Source: Haberlea rhodopensis (taxonomy: Eukaryota; Streptophyta; Magnoliopsida; Lamiales; Gesneriaceae). From it: 64,000 bases of DNA. The stretch's first letter is position 1. Each line of letters opens with the position of its first letter. The DNA is taken from positions 1 to 64,000 of the forward strand of contig CAJQUN010000337.1 in NCBI GenBank assembly GCA_907163345.1, written 5' to 3'. Below are positions 1-11,009 of this stretch, piece after piece. Both the position numbers and the translations under genes were made by a program. The notes below the pieces were generated by a model. The model was not told the origin of the DNA and searched no databases. It saw nothing but the letters and a program-made list of their open reading frames with translations.

Positions 1-358
1 CAAGTGGGGTGGATAGTAAGCTTAGGCACAGTGATTGGTATGGGTGGGGGGGGGGGGGGGGTGGTTGGGTGTGGGTGGTATGATGTGTTAGTTTTGGTCC
101 CGGTATTTAGCAAGATGTATTAAAATATCCTCACATTTTTTTTATTGTATTTCTAATAAAATACTTAAATTCCCAGTTAAAAATGCTTTACCAAAACAAA
201 TAAACACACACCATAAGAAATATAAACATGACACAACCCCAAAATCCCAACATATATCAAGCACCCTGAAATGTTATCCCTTCAATACTATTTAATACAA
301 TCCAGGAATTAACACCCAAATCATCACATTTTAATTAAATAAATGATTAAGATCACGA
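1..358. other. Unassigned non-coding flank
   Basis: A/T-rich DNA with no convincing reading frame, left of the first retrotransposon. It contains an uninterrupted run of about 17 G starting near position 45, inside a longer G/T-rich stretch. The segment does not match the missing front of the neighbouring Athila-type LTR, so it is probably older flanking DNA. Confidence 0.5.
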
Positions 359-363
359 TAATC
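359..363. repeat. Target-site duplication TAATC (left copy)
   Basis: TAATC directly precedes the TG of the left LTR at 364. The same five bases follow the CA of the right LTR at 10989-10993. A 5-bp direct repeat is the expected footprint of copia integration and fixes both element ends. Confidence 0.92.
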
Positions 364-1527
364 TGTTAGGATCTCTCTCCGGAGCGTTTAGAGGGGGGGT
401 GAATGAACATACTCCTCCTTATAAAATTTATCCCTTGTGAATTCTTTCGGATTTGTGAAAGAAATCTGTTACTTAATCAACTCTTGGAACAGAACAGACC
501 ACTAAAAAGGTAAGTGCGGAAACGGTCTGCTCTTGTAAAAGTAAGAACGGACTCAATGGCTAAGTGCAGAAGGATAAAAAACACAGGATATGATGTTTTG
601 GAAGTTCGAAGGTGGTGTAATCCTTCTACGTCTCCCCTTCTTCCAATTAAGGAAGGTTATACTAGAAGATTTGATTTATACAATCCTGTTGTACAAACCC
701 GATTCAGGCTGGATTTACCTCACTACCAGTCTGAAACTCCTAGTCACTCAACCTGCTCAGACACACTCTGTCTGACAGTTACAATAAGTTGCTCACTTCT
801 ATTTTCAATACACAATGCGCACAGTGATCCTACAATGATCAAATGTTACAAAGTAATCGCGCTTAAATAAATAACTTCAGCTCGAGAGCTTCTGAACTTT
901 GTAAGCGTGTGCAGTTGCTTTCTTGTGTGTTTTTCAATTGATCAGCGTGAGTTCAAATCAAGAGTCTTGTCTTCCTTTTGTTGCATCCTTTATAGTTGAG
1001 GGTAGCAACGGCATTGTTTCCTTAATGTGCAACTTTGACTCTTTTTAAACTCTGAGAAAGCTACAGTCTTCTTCTTCAGGACACTTGCCGTTCTGGTGTA
1101 TGCTTTCGGCGACTGTCAGGTAAGCTCTTCTTTGTCTTCTTACCTTTAATGGCAATCTTCAATTTTTGATCCTTTGTAGCATTAATTACAGCATTAAATG
1201 CTACAATAAATAACCGTTAATGGTTCGGACTGAGAAGCCATCCTTTATGTATCTTTGACTGCTCTGATGATAAAGGTTGAGATCGATCTGAGTATCGATC
1301 TAGTCAGTCTGGAATCCATCGATCCGGTCTGATATGTGATATTCTTTATCAGCTTGCTTTGTTTGCGCGAGATCGATCTGGTATGCCTGATTTCCATCGA
1401 TCCGGTCTGAAATGTTCTGTCATCTTGCTTGTTTTGTCCGATCGATCTGGTCAATCTGATTTCTATCGATCCGGTCTGAAATGTTTTTCATCTTTTAAAA
1501 TCTCATCGATAAGGTCCGGAACTAACA
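364..1527 (-). repeat. Sirevirus-like 3' LTR
   Basis: 1164 bp. It matches 9834-10988 over its whole length with scattered substitutions and small indels, so the copy is not very recent. The ends are complementary (TGTTAG...CTAACA). The minus-strand start of the LTR, adjacent to the PPT, is at 1527. Confidence 0.9.
1268..1515 (-). repeat. Repeated ATCGATC / GGTCTGA motif array in the LTR
   Basis: About three imperfect units of 60-70 bp, each pairing an ATCGATCTGGT block with an ATCGATCCGGTCTGA block about 15 bp away. They lie at the minus-strand start of the LTR (U3). Clustered palindromic U3 motifs are known from Sireviruses. The same array recurs in the other LTR near 10750-10975. Confidence 0.7.
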
Positions 1528-1541
1528 AATTCCCCCTTTTT
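1528..1541 (-). promoter_or_regulatory. Polypurine tract of the Sirevirus-like element
   Basis: On the minus strand this reads AAAAAGGGGGAATT and abuts the 3' LTR. It is the expected primer for plus-strand DNA synthesis. Confidence 0.85.
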
Positions 1542-2217
1542 GATGATGACAAAACCTAGCTTCTAAGTCTTTTTAACCAGTCTTGATAAGAGCTCTGAAG
1601 CGAATGCTTCGGATCGATTACTTCTTTGTTCAAAATAATAGAACATCATTAAGTTGGATCGATTATTAAATTTTTATTATTAAGTCTTATGATGAGGTTC
1701 AAAATAAATGAACACAGACTTAATCAAACGAGGATTTATTGATCACCAAGAAATCCTAAAATACACAGTCTGAAAATATATTTTCTAGAAGGCGGCCTGA
1801 AGTCTGTATTCTTTTCCCCTTTTTGTCAGCACGCAATCTCTTGAAGAAAGTCGACAACTTGTGCTAGCTGCGCTGCTGATAGCGTCACGACGAACGTCTT
1901 GAGCGCGGAGGGAATTGGCAACAGATGCTCTGACTTCAGTGGCTAGCTCGATCTGCTCTTTTCTCAGACTGTTCTGTAAGAGGCCTGTTGGAAAACAGAT
2001 CGTTTATGCCGCGCTGAAGGCTTCCGATAATGGCATTCATCTTCTCTTTGAAAGAAGCAAAGTCCAAGGCGTGTGACCTCTGACCTTGATGAACTTTCTA
2101 GAATGCGCTGAGTCAAGGACAGACAGTATCAGAGAAGTGCCTGGATAGTCCGTGCCAGGGATGGAGGTGCATCAGATAGCTTGCTGGGAGAGTGATCTGA
2201 TGATGACATGGCAATGG
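1542..2217 (-). other. 3' internal non-coding region of the Sirevirus-like element
   Basis: About 680 bp between the PPT and the last recognisable remains of the env-like frame. I see no intact frame or repeat in it. It probably contains the decayed 3' end of the env-like gene and its untranslated tail. Confidence 0.5.
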
Positions 2218-4229
2218 TCATCTTCTCAGCAATCGGCACAATGAAGAAGAGAACTGGCAGCTTGATGACTTTTGGATCGGATCAGAGTGACCAGATCTGA
2301 AGAGACAACCTTGAATGAAGGCCAAATCTTCATCTGATGGTCCCGGAGGAGAGTGGGGACTGGGAGGTTCCCTCAACTTGGAGAGCTTGCAACCACTGTA
2401 GATACCACGAATCTGGATCGATGAGGTCTGGTGCTTCAATGTTGCACATGCTTCCAGCTGGACTGGGTGTGCACGGGAGGCTGATGACTTCAATGGAATA
2501 GATGTTGTCGGAGAGTCCACAGAACATTCATTGGTTCATCATCTGTTGCAGACGGAAGCATTAGGCAATGGCTGCTCCGCTGTCTGGTCTGGTACGTGCT
2601 TGCAGGCTGATCTTCTGTCTGTTGTGCTTGCATCAGAGGGAATGACCTCGATAAATGGTTCTACCAGAGTCTTGCTTGCAGAAGGATGATCCGGGCTTGT
2701 GGCTGGAGTGGAGGTACCTAGCTTCTGGCGTTGAAAACGGACAGCTAAGGATAGAGCATGAACATCCATCTCGAGTTGAGCAATCACAGCCCATCATCTC
2801 TGGCAGTTGGAGCAAGCGGATCGAAGTTCTTCTTTTTTGGCAACTAGAAGCAGATTGGCCAGTCTGAATCTGTGTTTTGCCATAAATAAATCTCTGCGCT
2901 GCACGGCAAGGCGAACATCATCAGTCTCTGTTCCTTTTAGAGCTTCCTCTTCCATCTTCTTCAATCTGTGCAACTTACCGTAGAACAGCTCAATGTGGTT
3001 GATAGTCCGGTACTGGACATATTCATCAAAACCACAATGAGTTCCTTTAGCTTCTCATCAACATCCTCCATAGCGATGTCGATGGCAGTCTGCGCTGCAG
3101 ATTTGGGTTTAGAAGAGAGGGGTTCGGTGAGAATGGCTTTTCCCTTGCCGGTGGAGGAAGGGGACTTAATCCCTGATTGGGTATAGTCTCCCAACTCAGT
3201 GATAACTATCCCTTTGACCACGGGATTGGCAGAGGAATTCTAAGGGTGACTTTGGGTGCAGGGGTTGAAGCTTGTGAAAGCTGGGTGGAAGGTTGAGGGG
3301 CAGGGGTTGCTTTAGGATGGGGGGCAGTATGGGTGGAGGTAGAGATTTGGTTGGTTTGGTAATCTGGGTTCGGGGCTTTTTGGGAAGTGGCTTGGTTGGT
3401 GATGAGTGAGCAGACTGGGTTTCTTCCGAGTCAGACTGAATGGTCAGCTTCCGCTTGACCCGAGGTCTTGCGCAATAGCAACTGGTTCCTCGTCCTGCTC
3501 AAACTGACTGCAGCCAGAGTAGCAGGAGTAGGCGGAACCACTCTTGGACTTCAGCAGTGCAAGCCCTTTGGAGTTAAGGATCTTAAGGGGACGGAGAGCA
3601 GACGGCTTGCTCAGCTCGAGGCCTAAGGACTCCAAGAGCTTGCTGAGAGGAACAGCAAAGCATACGGCGTGCTTGGATGCAATCACCGTTTCCAGCAGTA
3701 CTCCAAACAAAATCATGGACCAGTTTATCTTCTGGCCGGATACAATAGCCCGCCATAGCCCTGAACTTTTCGGCGGTTACATCATCGAAACTTCCTGCTT
3801 TACCCAAAAGTGGCTTGCCTACACTTCGCACAGCACCTGGAAATGGAAGAGCATTTCCTTCTTCTTAAAGGAAGGTTGCAATCGGTGGCCAGAAATAGAA
3901 ATCTTCCCCTGAAGATCTAAGAGTGACGCTTGAGGAGTCTGTCCGAACTCTGTCAGTCCGGAACTGGGGAGGCCAAAGGTCTTGGCCATCGTCATTGGTG
4001 AGATCTCGAAAGATTTGCCCTGGACAGTAGTAGAAATGGATGTCTTCCGGGAGACTGCGTTGGCGAACAGCTCGCGGATTTCTGATTCATAAACAACTGT
4101 TCCGCACTCCAAAAAGTTCCTTAAACCGGATGATTCCAGGGCTCTAAAAATGGACACCATCGCAGCATCTTCTGCCCTGTAAATGTCGTCAAACTCAACG
4201 GAGAGTGAGTTATGAGTGATGGTAGCCAT
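2218..4229 (-). pseudogene. Env-like third frame of the Sirevirus-like element, broken
   Basis: An open frame begins at the ATG at 4227-4229 (MATITHNSLS...) and runs about 135 codons. It includes the phrases LECGTVVYESEIRELF and FEISPMTMAKTFGLP. It then shifts frame near 3820; recognisable continuations lie at 3583-3831 (KAGSFDDVTAEKF) and 3444-3716 (LKILNSKGLALLK), and short charged fragments follow to about 2220. Position after RNase H and before the PPT, and the general character of the protein, match the env-like frame of plant Sireviruses. Its role in the life cycle is not established. A longer upstream extension of the first frame to 4394 is possible but less likely as the start. Function is inferred from position; the frameshifts are seen directly. 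Confidence 0.65.
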
Positions 4230-4649
4230 TTGAAAGGAGTTAAAGAAAGTGCGAAGAGTAGAGAGTGAGAGAGTAAGAAGGTAGAAAGCGGTAAATTGTA
4301 AAAAGTGAACAAGTATGAAATGTTCAGCCCGCCTAAATAGGAGAGAGAGAAGACACGTGTCTTTATCTCCAAGACTGAGAATTAAATAATTCAAAATAAA
4401 CGGTCAGGATAAAGAAAGATAAGGCGGTTTAAAGTACAACTAGTTAAAATGGTCAATCAGTCCGAGCTGTTGTTATTGTCCAGACAGATCATAGGATAAA
4501 ATCAGACTGACAAGGATCGGTCTGAAAGTTCGGACCGGTCTGTGTCTTTCTGAACATTGTATTATCGATCTGTGGTGACAAAAATCTTCAAGTGCGAAAA
4601 GAATAAAAACATCTAAACTAATTAAGATAAGTCAATTAAACCAAGAATT
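4230..4649 (-). other. Spacer between pol and env-like frames
   Basis: About 420 bp. On the minus strand it separates the end of RNase H from the env-like ATG and could hold the leader or splice acceptor of the env-like transcript. No motif proves this. The copy of the word GGTCTG is frequent here, as elsewhere in the element. Confidence 0.45.
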
Positions 4650-6150
4650 TGACGGAAAATAATTAAACTTAGCCTCAGGAAGCGGTTTAGTGAAGATGTC
4701 TGCTGCTTGCTGCTCTGTTGAAATGTGCTCGATCCCGAATTTCCTTTTTGCCAACATGATCTCGAATAAAATGATGTCGTATATCAATATGCTTTGTTCA
4801 AGAGTGCAGAACTGGATTATACGTTATAGCAATTGCATTTGTGTTGTCGCAAAATATCAGAGAGTCAACAGCTTGGATGCCATAGTCTTTGAGCTGGTGT
4901 TGAATCCAGAGCATTTGAGCACAACAGCTTCCAGCGGCGAGGTATTCTGCTTCAGCTGTGGATGTGGCAATCGATGTCTGCTTCTTACTGAACCAAGAGA
5001 TCAATCTTTCACCTAGAAATTGACATGTTCCACTGGTGCTTTTACGATCGATCTTACACCCAGCGTAGTCTGCGTCTGAATACCCGATCAAGCTGAAGTT
5101 TGAATCTTTGGGGTACCAAAGACCAATGTTCTGAGATCCTTTTAAATATTTCAGAATACGCTTGGCAGCAATAAAATGTGATGCTTTGGTTCTGACTGAA
5201 ATCTGGCGCACATACAGACTGAAACATAATATCGGGCCGGCTCGCTGTAAGATACAATAGCGATCCGATTAGTCCTCTATACATGGTTACTTCAACTGCC
5301 GTTCCCCCTTCATATTTGTCTAACTTGATTGTTTGGACTCATTGGAGTTACTGCAGTTGAGCATGTTTCCATTCCAAATCTCTTGAGGAGCTCTTTGGTA
5401 TACTGGTCTGATTGATGAAAATGCCATTGTTGAGCTGTTTTACTTGTAGACCCAGAAAGAATGACAATTCTCCCATCATGCTCATCTCGAACTGTCCCTG
5501 CATTAACTTAGAAATTTCTCGCACAATTTGGGGTTAGTTGACCCAAAGATTATGTCATCAACATAAATCTGAACTAATAGGGTATGTTCCCCCTTAAGAA
5601 TTTAAATAGAGTTTTATCTACTGAGCCGATCTGGAAATCATGGTTCAGCAGAAATTGAGATAGAGTGTCATACCAGGCTCTTGGAGCTTGTTTCAGACCA
5701 TACACTGCTTTATTCAGTAGATATACATGATTGGGATACAAATGGTTCTGAAATCCAGGTGGTTGCTCAATGTAGACTTCTTCCTGAAGCTTTCCATTAA
5801 GAAAGGCGCTCTTGACGTCCATCTGATATACTTTGAAGTCTTTAAAGGCAGCATAAGCAAGAAAGATTCGGATAGCTTCAAGTCTGGCGACTGGTGCAAA
5901 TGATTATCGAAGTCGATTCCTTCTTCTTGTCTGAATCCCTGTGCCACAGTCTGGCTTTGTTTCTAACCACAGTTCCATCTGCGTCTAGCTTATTTCTGAA
6001 GACCCATCTGGTTTCCAATAACAGGCAGATCGCTTGGTCTGGGGGTTAGACTCCAAACTTGATTTTGTTCGAATTGATTAGCTCTTCTTGCATTGCTTTA
6101 ATCCAGTTGAAGTCAGTCAGAGCTTTATCGATCTTCTTGGGTTCCAGAGT
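4650..6150 (-). pseudogene. Copia reverse transcriptase and RNase H, frameshifted
   Basis: RT and RNase H copy the genomic RNA into DNA. Visible on the minus strand are MDVKSAFLNGKLQEEVYIEQ (start of RT core, 5822 downward), LKQAPRAWYD, the catalytic YVDD at 5553-5564, GSLLYLTASRPDI near 5250, and RNase H motifs YSDADYAG, STAEAEYLAAG and CDNTNAIA (4798-5211). The end (TKHIDIRHHF, then DIFTKPLPE) continues in other frames to about 4650. At least four frame changes or stops split the gene, so it is inactive. It lies between integrase and the env-like frame, the normal copia order. Confidence 0.85.
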
Positions 6151-6589
6151 TGAGATGAAGGCAGCATGAGTGAACTCATCCATCATCTGTCCTCTGGTTC
6201 TGATCGGTTGCAGAAGGACTACCAATCACTAGATTAGGTGGATGCTTCTTAGTCCATCGATAGCTTGACTCTGGATTGTCTGGTCCGGTCGGATGAACAG
6301 TAACAGCATGATCAGCATCTGCTTTAATATTTGAGTCAGGAGCATCCGGATCAGCTCGATCTGAAGTTTCTTCAAAGCCTTGATCCGGTCTGTCTGGTAC
6401 TTCTGGTTCTGGTGGATTGTCTCTTGACTCCTGTTAGCTACAATCTCATCATCATGTTAGCTTCGAGATGGATATTTTCCATCTGATTTTGAATTGATTC
6501 TTTGTTGCCCTCAACACATAAAGTTTCATCAAAGACTACATGAACAGATTCTTCTACAGTTAAAGTTCGATTATTAAAAACTCGATAAG

Positions 6590-7790
6590 CTTGCTAATTG
6601 ATGAATATCCTAAGAATATACCATTATCTGACTTAGCTTCAAATGCTGTAAGATGACTCTTACCATTGTTGTGAACGAAGCATTTACAGCCAAATACATG
6701 AAAGTGAGAAACAGATGGTCTGTACCAGTCCATATTTCATATGGAGTGAGATTCAGCTTCTTGTTAATCATAGATCCGTTTTGAGTGTAGCAAGCAGTAT
6801 TTACAGCTTCTGCCCAGAACTTTTGAGAGATTCCAGAATCAGCAAGCATTGTTCTTGCTGCTTCCTTGAGCGTTATGTTTCTTCGTTCTGCAACTCCATT
6901 CTGTTGAGGAGTTCGAGCAGCTGAAAACTCATGCTTGATTCCATGATCTTCTAGAAAGGATTCAAGATTCTGATTTGAAAACTCAGTGCCTTTGTCACTT
7001 CGAATCCTGTCTATGCTGGATGATTTCTCGTTCTGAGTGCGTTTCAGCAGCTTGATCAACTTCGAACCGGTCTGATCTTTACTGCTTAAGAATATAGTCC
7101 ATGTAAAGCGTGAGTAATATCAATAACAACAAGAGTATACCGCATTCCCCCTAAACTTGTTATTGGTATAGGACCAAACAAGTCCATATGCAGTAATTCT
7201 AAACAGCGGGAGGAGGATTTGGCATTCTTGTTTTTGAAGGATGATCTGATCTGTTTGCCCATTTGGCAAGCTTCGCAGATCTTATCCTTAGCAAAATCGA
7301 TCTTGGGCAGACCGATAACTAAATCATGTTTACACAGGCTAGTAATGGTCTTAAAGTTGATATGATTCAAGCGCTTATGCCACAGCCAATGTTTATTATC
7401 ATTGTTAGCGATGAAGCAAGTAGGATTATCAGGTTGAGCATGATTCCAGTTAATCTTATAAGTGTTTCCATTCCTGATTCCTACGAGCATGGTTATACCG
7501 TCTGATGATTTAACAGTGCAAGTGTGTTTATGAAATTCTACAGCATAACCATTATCACAGAGTTGACTTATACTAATCAGATTATAGCACAGATTTTCAA
7601 CTAACAGCACATCATTGATAATAATGTTACCATGGACAATCTTACCCTTGCCCACGGTCTTACCCTTTGAGATATCCCCGAAAATGATTTTGGGTCCAAT
7701 ACATTCTGTCACTTCAGACAGCAGCTCGATGTTTCCAGTCATGTGACGGGAACACCCACTGTCCAAATACCAGTCTAATGCGAGTTTCTT
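6590..7790 (-). pseudogene. Copia protease, GAG-pre-integrase and integrase, broken
   Basis: From the minus-strand 5' side: the aspartic protease motif DSGCSRHMTG at 7740-7766, a GAG-pre-integrase zinc region (HKRLNH...CEACQMGK), then the integrase core (LDLFGPI-like LHMDLFGPIPI, DKGTEFSNQNLESF, PQQNGVAERRN). The frame breaks near 7086-7059, within the core, and again near 6610. The reading frame also differs from gag, which ends at 7832 just upstream. Protease matures the polyprotein and integrase inserts the cDNA; this copy cannot make an intact version of either. Confidence 0.85.
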
Positions 7791-7831
7791 CGGTACCTGT
7801 CATCAAATATAATTATTGTTGGTACCCAATC

Positions 7832-9784
7832 CTATTTGGGTCCAGAACGGATTAGCCCTTTGGTAACCCACACCTGTATCAGCTTCAATGGCTTGTGTGT
7901 GTAGGGTGTGCTGTGTGCTGGTTTGTTTCGATGCTGTGTGTGATAATGTGTGCGCTGTGAAAACCTTTGATTCTCATAAGGTAGTCTATATCTTCGTTGA
8001 ATCAGTTTTGAGTTATAGTAATTGTATTGTCTTCCTTGCCTTCGATATTGCACCTTTGGATTTGGTCTGATAGACGCAAATCTTGCTGGTGCCTTTTCTT
8101 TGGCTTGGTCAACATAACCAATTCCTTTTCTCAGATTTTGATTCTCGTAAGAGACTCCTGTTTGAATCTTAGGTGCTTCAGTTTCATATACTGTGCTGGA
8201 TTTAACAAATGTCATTTGTTTGACTTGATTCTTTACCAGCAACAGCTCAGATTCATCTTTGGTGCATTCTTTGGTGTCAAAGCCTATGCCGGTGAAATCA
8301 CCGACGTTTCTTTGAACCTCTTGTAATTCTTCCAAGGATGTTCTGGATTTTGTCCATATTTTGAATATATGTGAGAGCTTAGCATTTTGTGTGCTAATTC
8401 TCTTATTTTCTTCATGGAGCTGATCATAAGAGATTTTCAGCTTATTCAGCTCGATCTGGAGATTTTTGCACTCACCCTGCTCAGAGCAGCTTGGTTTGTT
8501 GTGCTCATCCATTTGAGTACTGATTTTGGCTTTATTCTTCTCAAATGATTCAGCTAAGATCCTATAATCATTAGCCATGTCTTGCAGTGCGGACATGAGC
8601 TCTTCTCGTGTAAATTCATTTGAGTCAAGATCATATACCTCGTCTGTCTGACTCATTTCTTCGTCTGCCATAAGACATTGAATATCTTCTTCGCTTTCGC
8701 TGGAAGAATATTCAGAGCTTTCCGAGTCTGAGTCTGTCTGAGCCCATTTGCTGTTTCCTTCTTCAGCTACTAGGACTTTTTGGGATTTTCCATGATTCTT
8801 GCGGTCTTTGTAGTGCTTCTTCTTTCTATCATCACGATGCTTCTCTTTCCGTTCTTCTTTCTTCGGTCTGGTGCAATCTGCAATGAAGTGTCCGGTCTTA
8901 CCACAATTGTAGCAAGCCTGATCGTTAACAGTATCATCTTTTCTTGATTTATAATGATGAGAGGGTTTGAAGTTCCTCTTATTTTTAGACATAAATTTAC
9001 CGAATTTCTTGATAAATAATGACATAGCATCGTTACTCATCTGTTCAGCAGATCGGTCTGATGTTGAAGCGATCTGGTCTGGAGTGGCTGCCAGGGCCTT
9101 GTTTGGTTGAGAGATGAATGGCTCTGCTTCACCTCTGCTTATCAGTTCAAACTCATAGGCCTTAAGATCTGCAAACAGATCATGAAGTTCAACCTTGTTA
9201 AGGTCTTTTGATTCCCTCATGGCAATGGTCTTTACATCCCATTCCTTTGGCAGAGCTCTCATTACTTTCAGAGCGATCTCTCTGTTAGAATATTCCTTCC
9301 CCAGACCATTCAGTTCATTTATGATGCCGGTGACTCTTTCATCAAACTCATTTAGAGTTTCTCCACTTTTCATCTTTATGCTCTCAAATCTTTGAAGAGC
9401 AACAGTTAACTTGTTTTCTTTGGTCTGGTCGTTGCCTTCACATAGCTGTGCTATCTTCTCCCAAATTTCTTTGGCAGTAGAGCACATTTTGATTTTGCTG
9501 AACATGTTCTTGTCCAAAGTCTTGAACAAGATGTCTTTGGCCACATTATCGAGATTTGCTTTCTTTCTTTCCTCATTCGTCCAGAGGGATCTGTCTTTTT
9601 CCACCATTTGTGGTTCTCCATCAGAGATGGCTACTGCTGTATTGATTTTTAAAATCTTCATTGGTCCATCAGTGATGACGAACCACATATCGTCATCCTG
9701 AGCTGCCAGATGAGCTTGCATTCTGATTCTCCAGTCATCATAGTCTTCTTTTGAGAACATGGGGATTTTGTTGAATGATGCCAT
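7832..9784 (-). CDS. Sirevirus-like Gag (nucleocapsid polyprotein), long open frame
   Basis: About 650 codons. I chose the ATG at 9782-9784 (MASFNKIPMFSKEDYDDW) because an upstream in-frame ATG at 9832 overlaps the LTR edge and the PBS. The N-terminal part is a copia-type gag domain (DDWRIRMQAHLAAQDDDMW, then LHDLFADLKAYEFEL). One CCHC zinc knuckle, CYNCGKTGHFIADC, lies near residue 310 and is followed by a very basic Lys/Arg stretch and an acidic Ser/Glu stretch. The C-terminal half is probably coiled-coil (repeated K/E/L/N). Gag forms the particle and packages RNA. The frame stops at 7832 before protease, where a readthrough or frameshift would be needed; whether that is natural or decay is not clear. 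It is the only long intact gene of this element. Confidence 0.85.
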   Translation of the reverse strand: MASFNKIPMFSKEDYDDWRIRMQAHLAAQDDDMWFVITDGPMKILKINTAVAISDGEPQMVEKDRSLWTNEERKKANLDNVAKDILFKTLDKNMFSKIKMCSTAKEIWEKIAQLCEGNDQTKENKLTVALQRFESIKMKSGETLNEFDERVTGIINELNGLGKEYSNREIALKVMRALPKEWDVKTIAMRESKDLNKVELHDLFADLKAYEFELISRGEAEPFISQPNKALAATPDQIASTSDRSAEQMSNDAMSLFIKKFGKFMSKNKRNFKPSHHYKSRKDDTVNDQACYNCGKTGHFIADCTRPKKEERKEKHRDDRKKKHYKDRKNHGKSQKVLVAEEGNSKWAQTDSDSESSEYSSSESEEDIQCLMADEEMSQTDEVYDLDSNEFTREELMSALQDMANDYRILAESFEKNKAKISTQMDEHNKPSCSEQGECKNLQIELNKLKISYDQLHEENKRISTQNAKLSHIFKIWTKSRTSLEELQEVQRNVGDFTGIGFDTKECTKDESELLLVKNQVKQMTFVKSSTVYETEAPKIQTGVSYENQNLRKGIGYVDQAKEKAPARFASIRPNPKVQYRRQGRQYNYYNSKLIQRRYRLPYENQRFSQRTHYHTQHRNKPAHSTPYTHKPLKLIQVWVTKGLIRSGPK

Positions 9785-9819
9785 CAGCTTAGTAGTCTTT
9801 GTGCTGATTAAGATGACCT

Positions 9820-9831
9820 GCTCTGATACCA
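9820..9831 (-). promoter_or_regulatory. Primer-binding site, tRNA-iMet type
   Basis: Minus strand TGGTATCAGAGC, complementary to the 3' end of initiator tRNA-Met, two bases inside the 5' LTR. It primes minus-strand cDNA. Confidence 0.93.
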
Positions 9832-9833
9832 CT

Positions 9834-10988
9834 TGTTAGGATCGGTCCGGAGTGTTTAGAGGGGGGGTGAATGAACACTCCTTATAAAATTTATCCCTTG
9901 TGAATTCTTTCGGATTAGTGAAAGAAATCTGTTACTTAATCAACTTTTTGAACAGAACAGACCACTAAAAAGGTAAGTGCGGGAAACGGTCTGCTCTTGT
10001 AAAAGTAAGAACGGCTCGATGGCTAAGTGCAGAAGGATAAAACACAGGATATGTTTCTGGAAGTTCGAAGGTGGTGTAATCCTTCTACGTCTCCCCTTCT
10101 TCCAATTAAGGAAGGTTTATACTAGAAGACTTTGATTTATACAATCCTGTTGTACAAACCCGATTCAGGCTGGATTTACCTCACTACCAAACTGAAACTC
10201 CTAGTCACTCAACCTGCTCAGACACACTCTGTCTGACAGTTACAATAAGTTGCTCACTTCTATTTTTCAATACACAATGCGCACAGTGATCCTACAATGA
10301 TCAAATGTTACAAAGTAATCGCTCTTAAATAAATAACTTCAGCTCGAGAGCTTCTGAACTTTGTAAGCGTGTGCAGTTGCTTTCTTGTGTGTTTTTCAAT
10401 TGATCAGCGTGAGTTCAAATCAAGAGTCTATGTCTTCCTTTTGTTGCATCCTTTTATAGTTGAGGGTAGCAACGGCATTGTTTCCCTTAATGTGCAACTT
10501 TGACACTTTTTAAACTCTGAGAAAGCTACAGTCTTCTTCTTCAGGACACTTGCCGTTCTGGTGTATGCTTTCGGCGCCTGTCAGGTAAGCTCTTCTTTGT
10601 CTTCTTACCTTTAATGGCAATCTTCAATTTTTGATCCTTTGTAGCATTAATTACAGCATTAAATGCTACAATAAATAACCGTTAATGGTTCGGACTGAGA
10701 AGCCATCCTTTATGTATCTTTGACTGCTCTGATCTGATAAAGGTTGAGATCGATCTGAAGTATCGATCTAGTCAGTCTGGAATCCATCGATCCGGTCTGA
10801 TATGTGATATTCTTTATCAGCTTGCTCTGTTATCGATCTGGTATGCCTGATTTCCATCGATCCGGTCTGAAATGTTCTGTCATCTTGCTCTGTTTTGTCC
10901 GATCGATCTGGTCAATCTGATTTCTATCGATCCGGTCTGAAATGTTTTGTCATCTTTAAAATCTCATCGATAAGGTCCGGAACTAACA
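9834..10988 (-). repeat. Sirevirus-like 5' LTR
   Basis: 1155 bp, the partner of 364-1527, in minus orientation. It should contain the element promoter; the repeated ATCGATC motifs (about 10750-10975) are at its upstream end on the minus strand. I did not identify a clear TATA box. Confidence 0.9.
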
Positions 10989-11009
10989 TAATCATTTCGG
11001 GGATATCAC
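10989..11009. other. TSD copy TAATC plus ~16-bp junction filler
   Basis: TAATC (10989-10993) is the right TSD copy. The following ATTTCGGGGATATC leads directly into the truncated Athila-type LTR. Together with the TSD the stretch closely resembles the complement of 7671-7690 inside the Sirevirus integrase region, with one base missing. Confidence 0.6.

Larger units (their letters stand above)
364..10988 (-). mobile_element. Ty1/copia Sirevirus-like LTR retrotransposon, complete but decayed
   Basis: A 10.6-kb element read on the minus strand, bounded by two LTRs starting TGTTAG and ending CTAACA and by a TAATC duplication. In minus-strand order it has the 5' LTR (9834-10988), a tRNA-iMet PBS (9820-9831), gag, protease, integrase, reverse transcriptase, RNase H, an env-like frame, a PPT and the 3' LTR (364-1527). 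The protease-integrase-RT order marks Ty1/copia. The extra frame after RNase H, the gag starting within about 50 bp of the LTR, and the repeat motifs inside the LTR fit the Sirevirus (SIRE/Maximus) lineage. Pol and the env-like gene carry many stops and frameshifts, so the copy cannot encode a full polyprotein. The lineage call is inference from layout and motif character. Confidence 0.9.
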
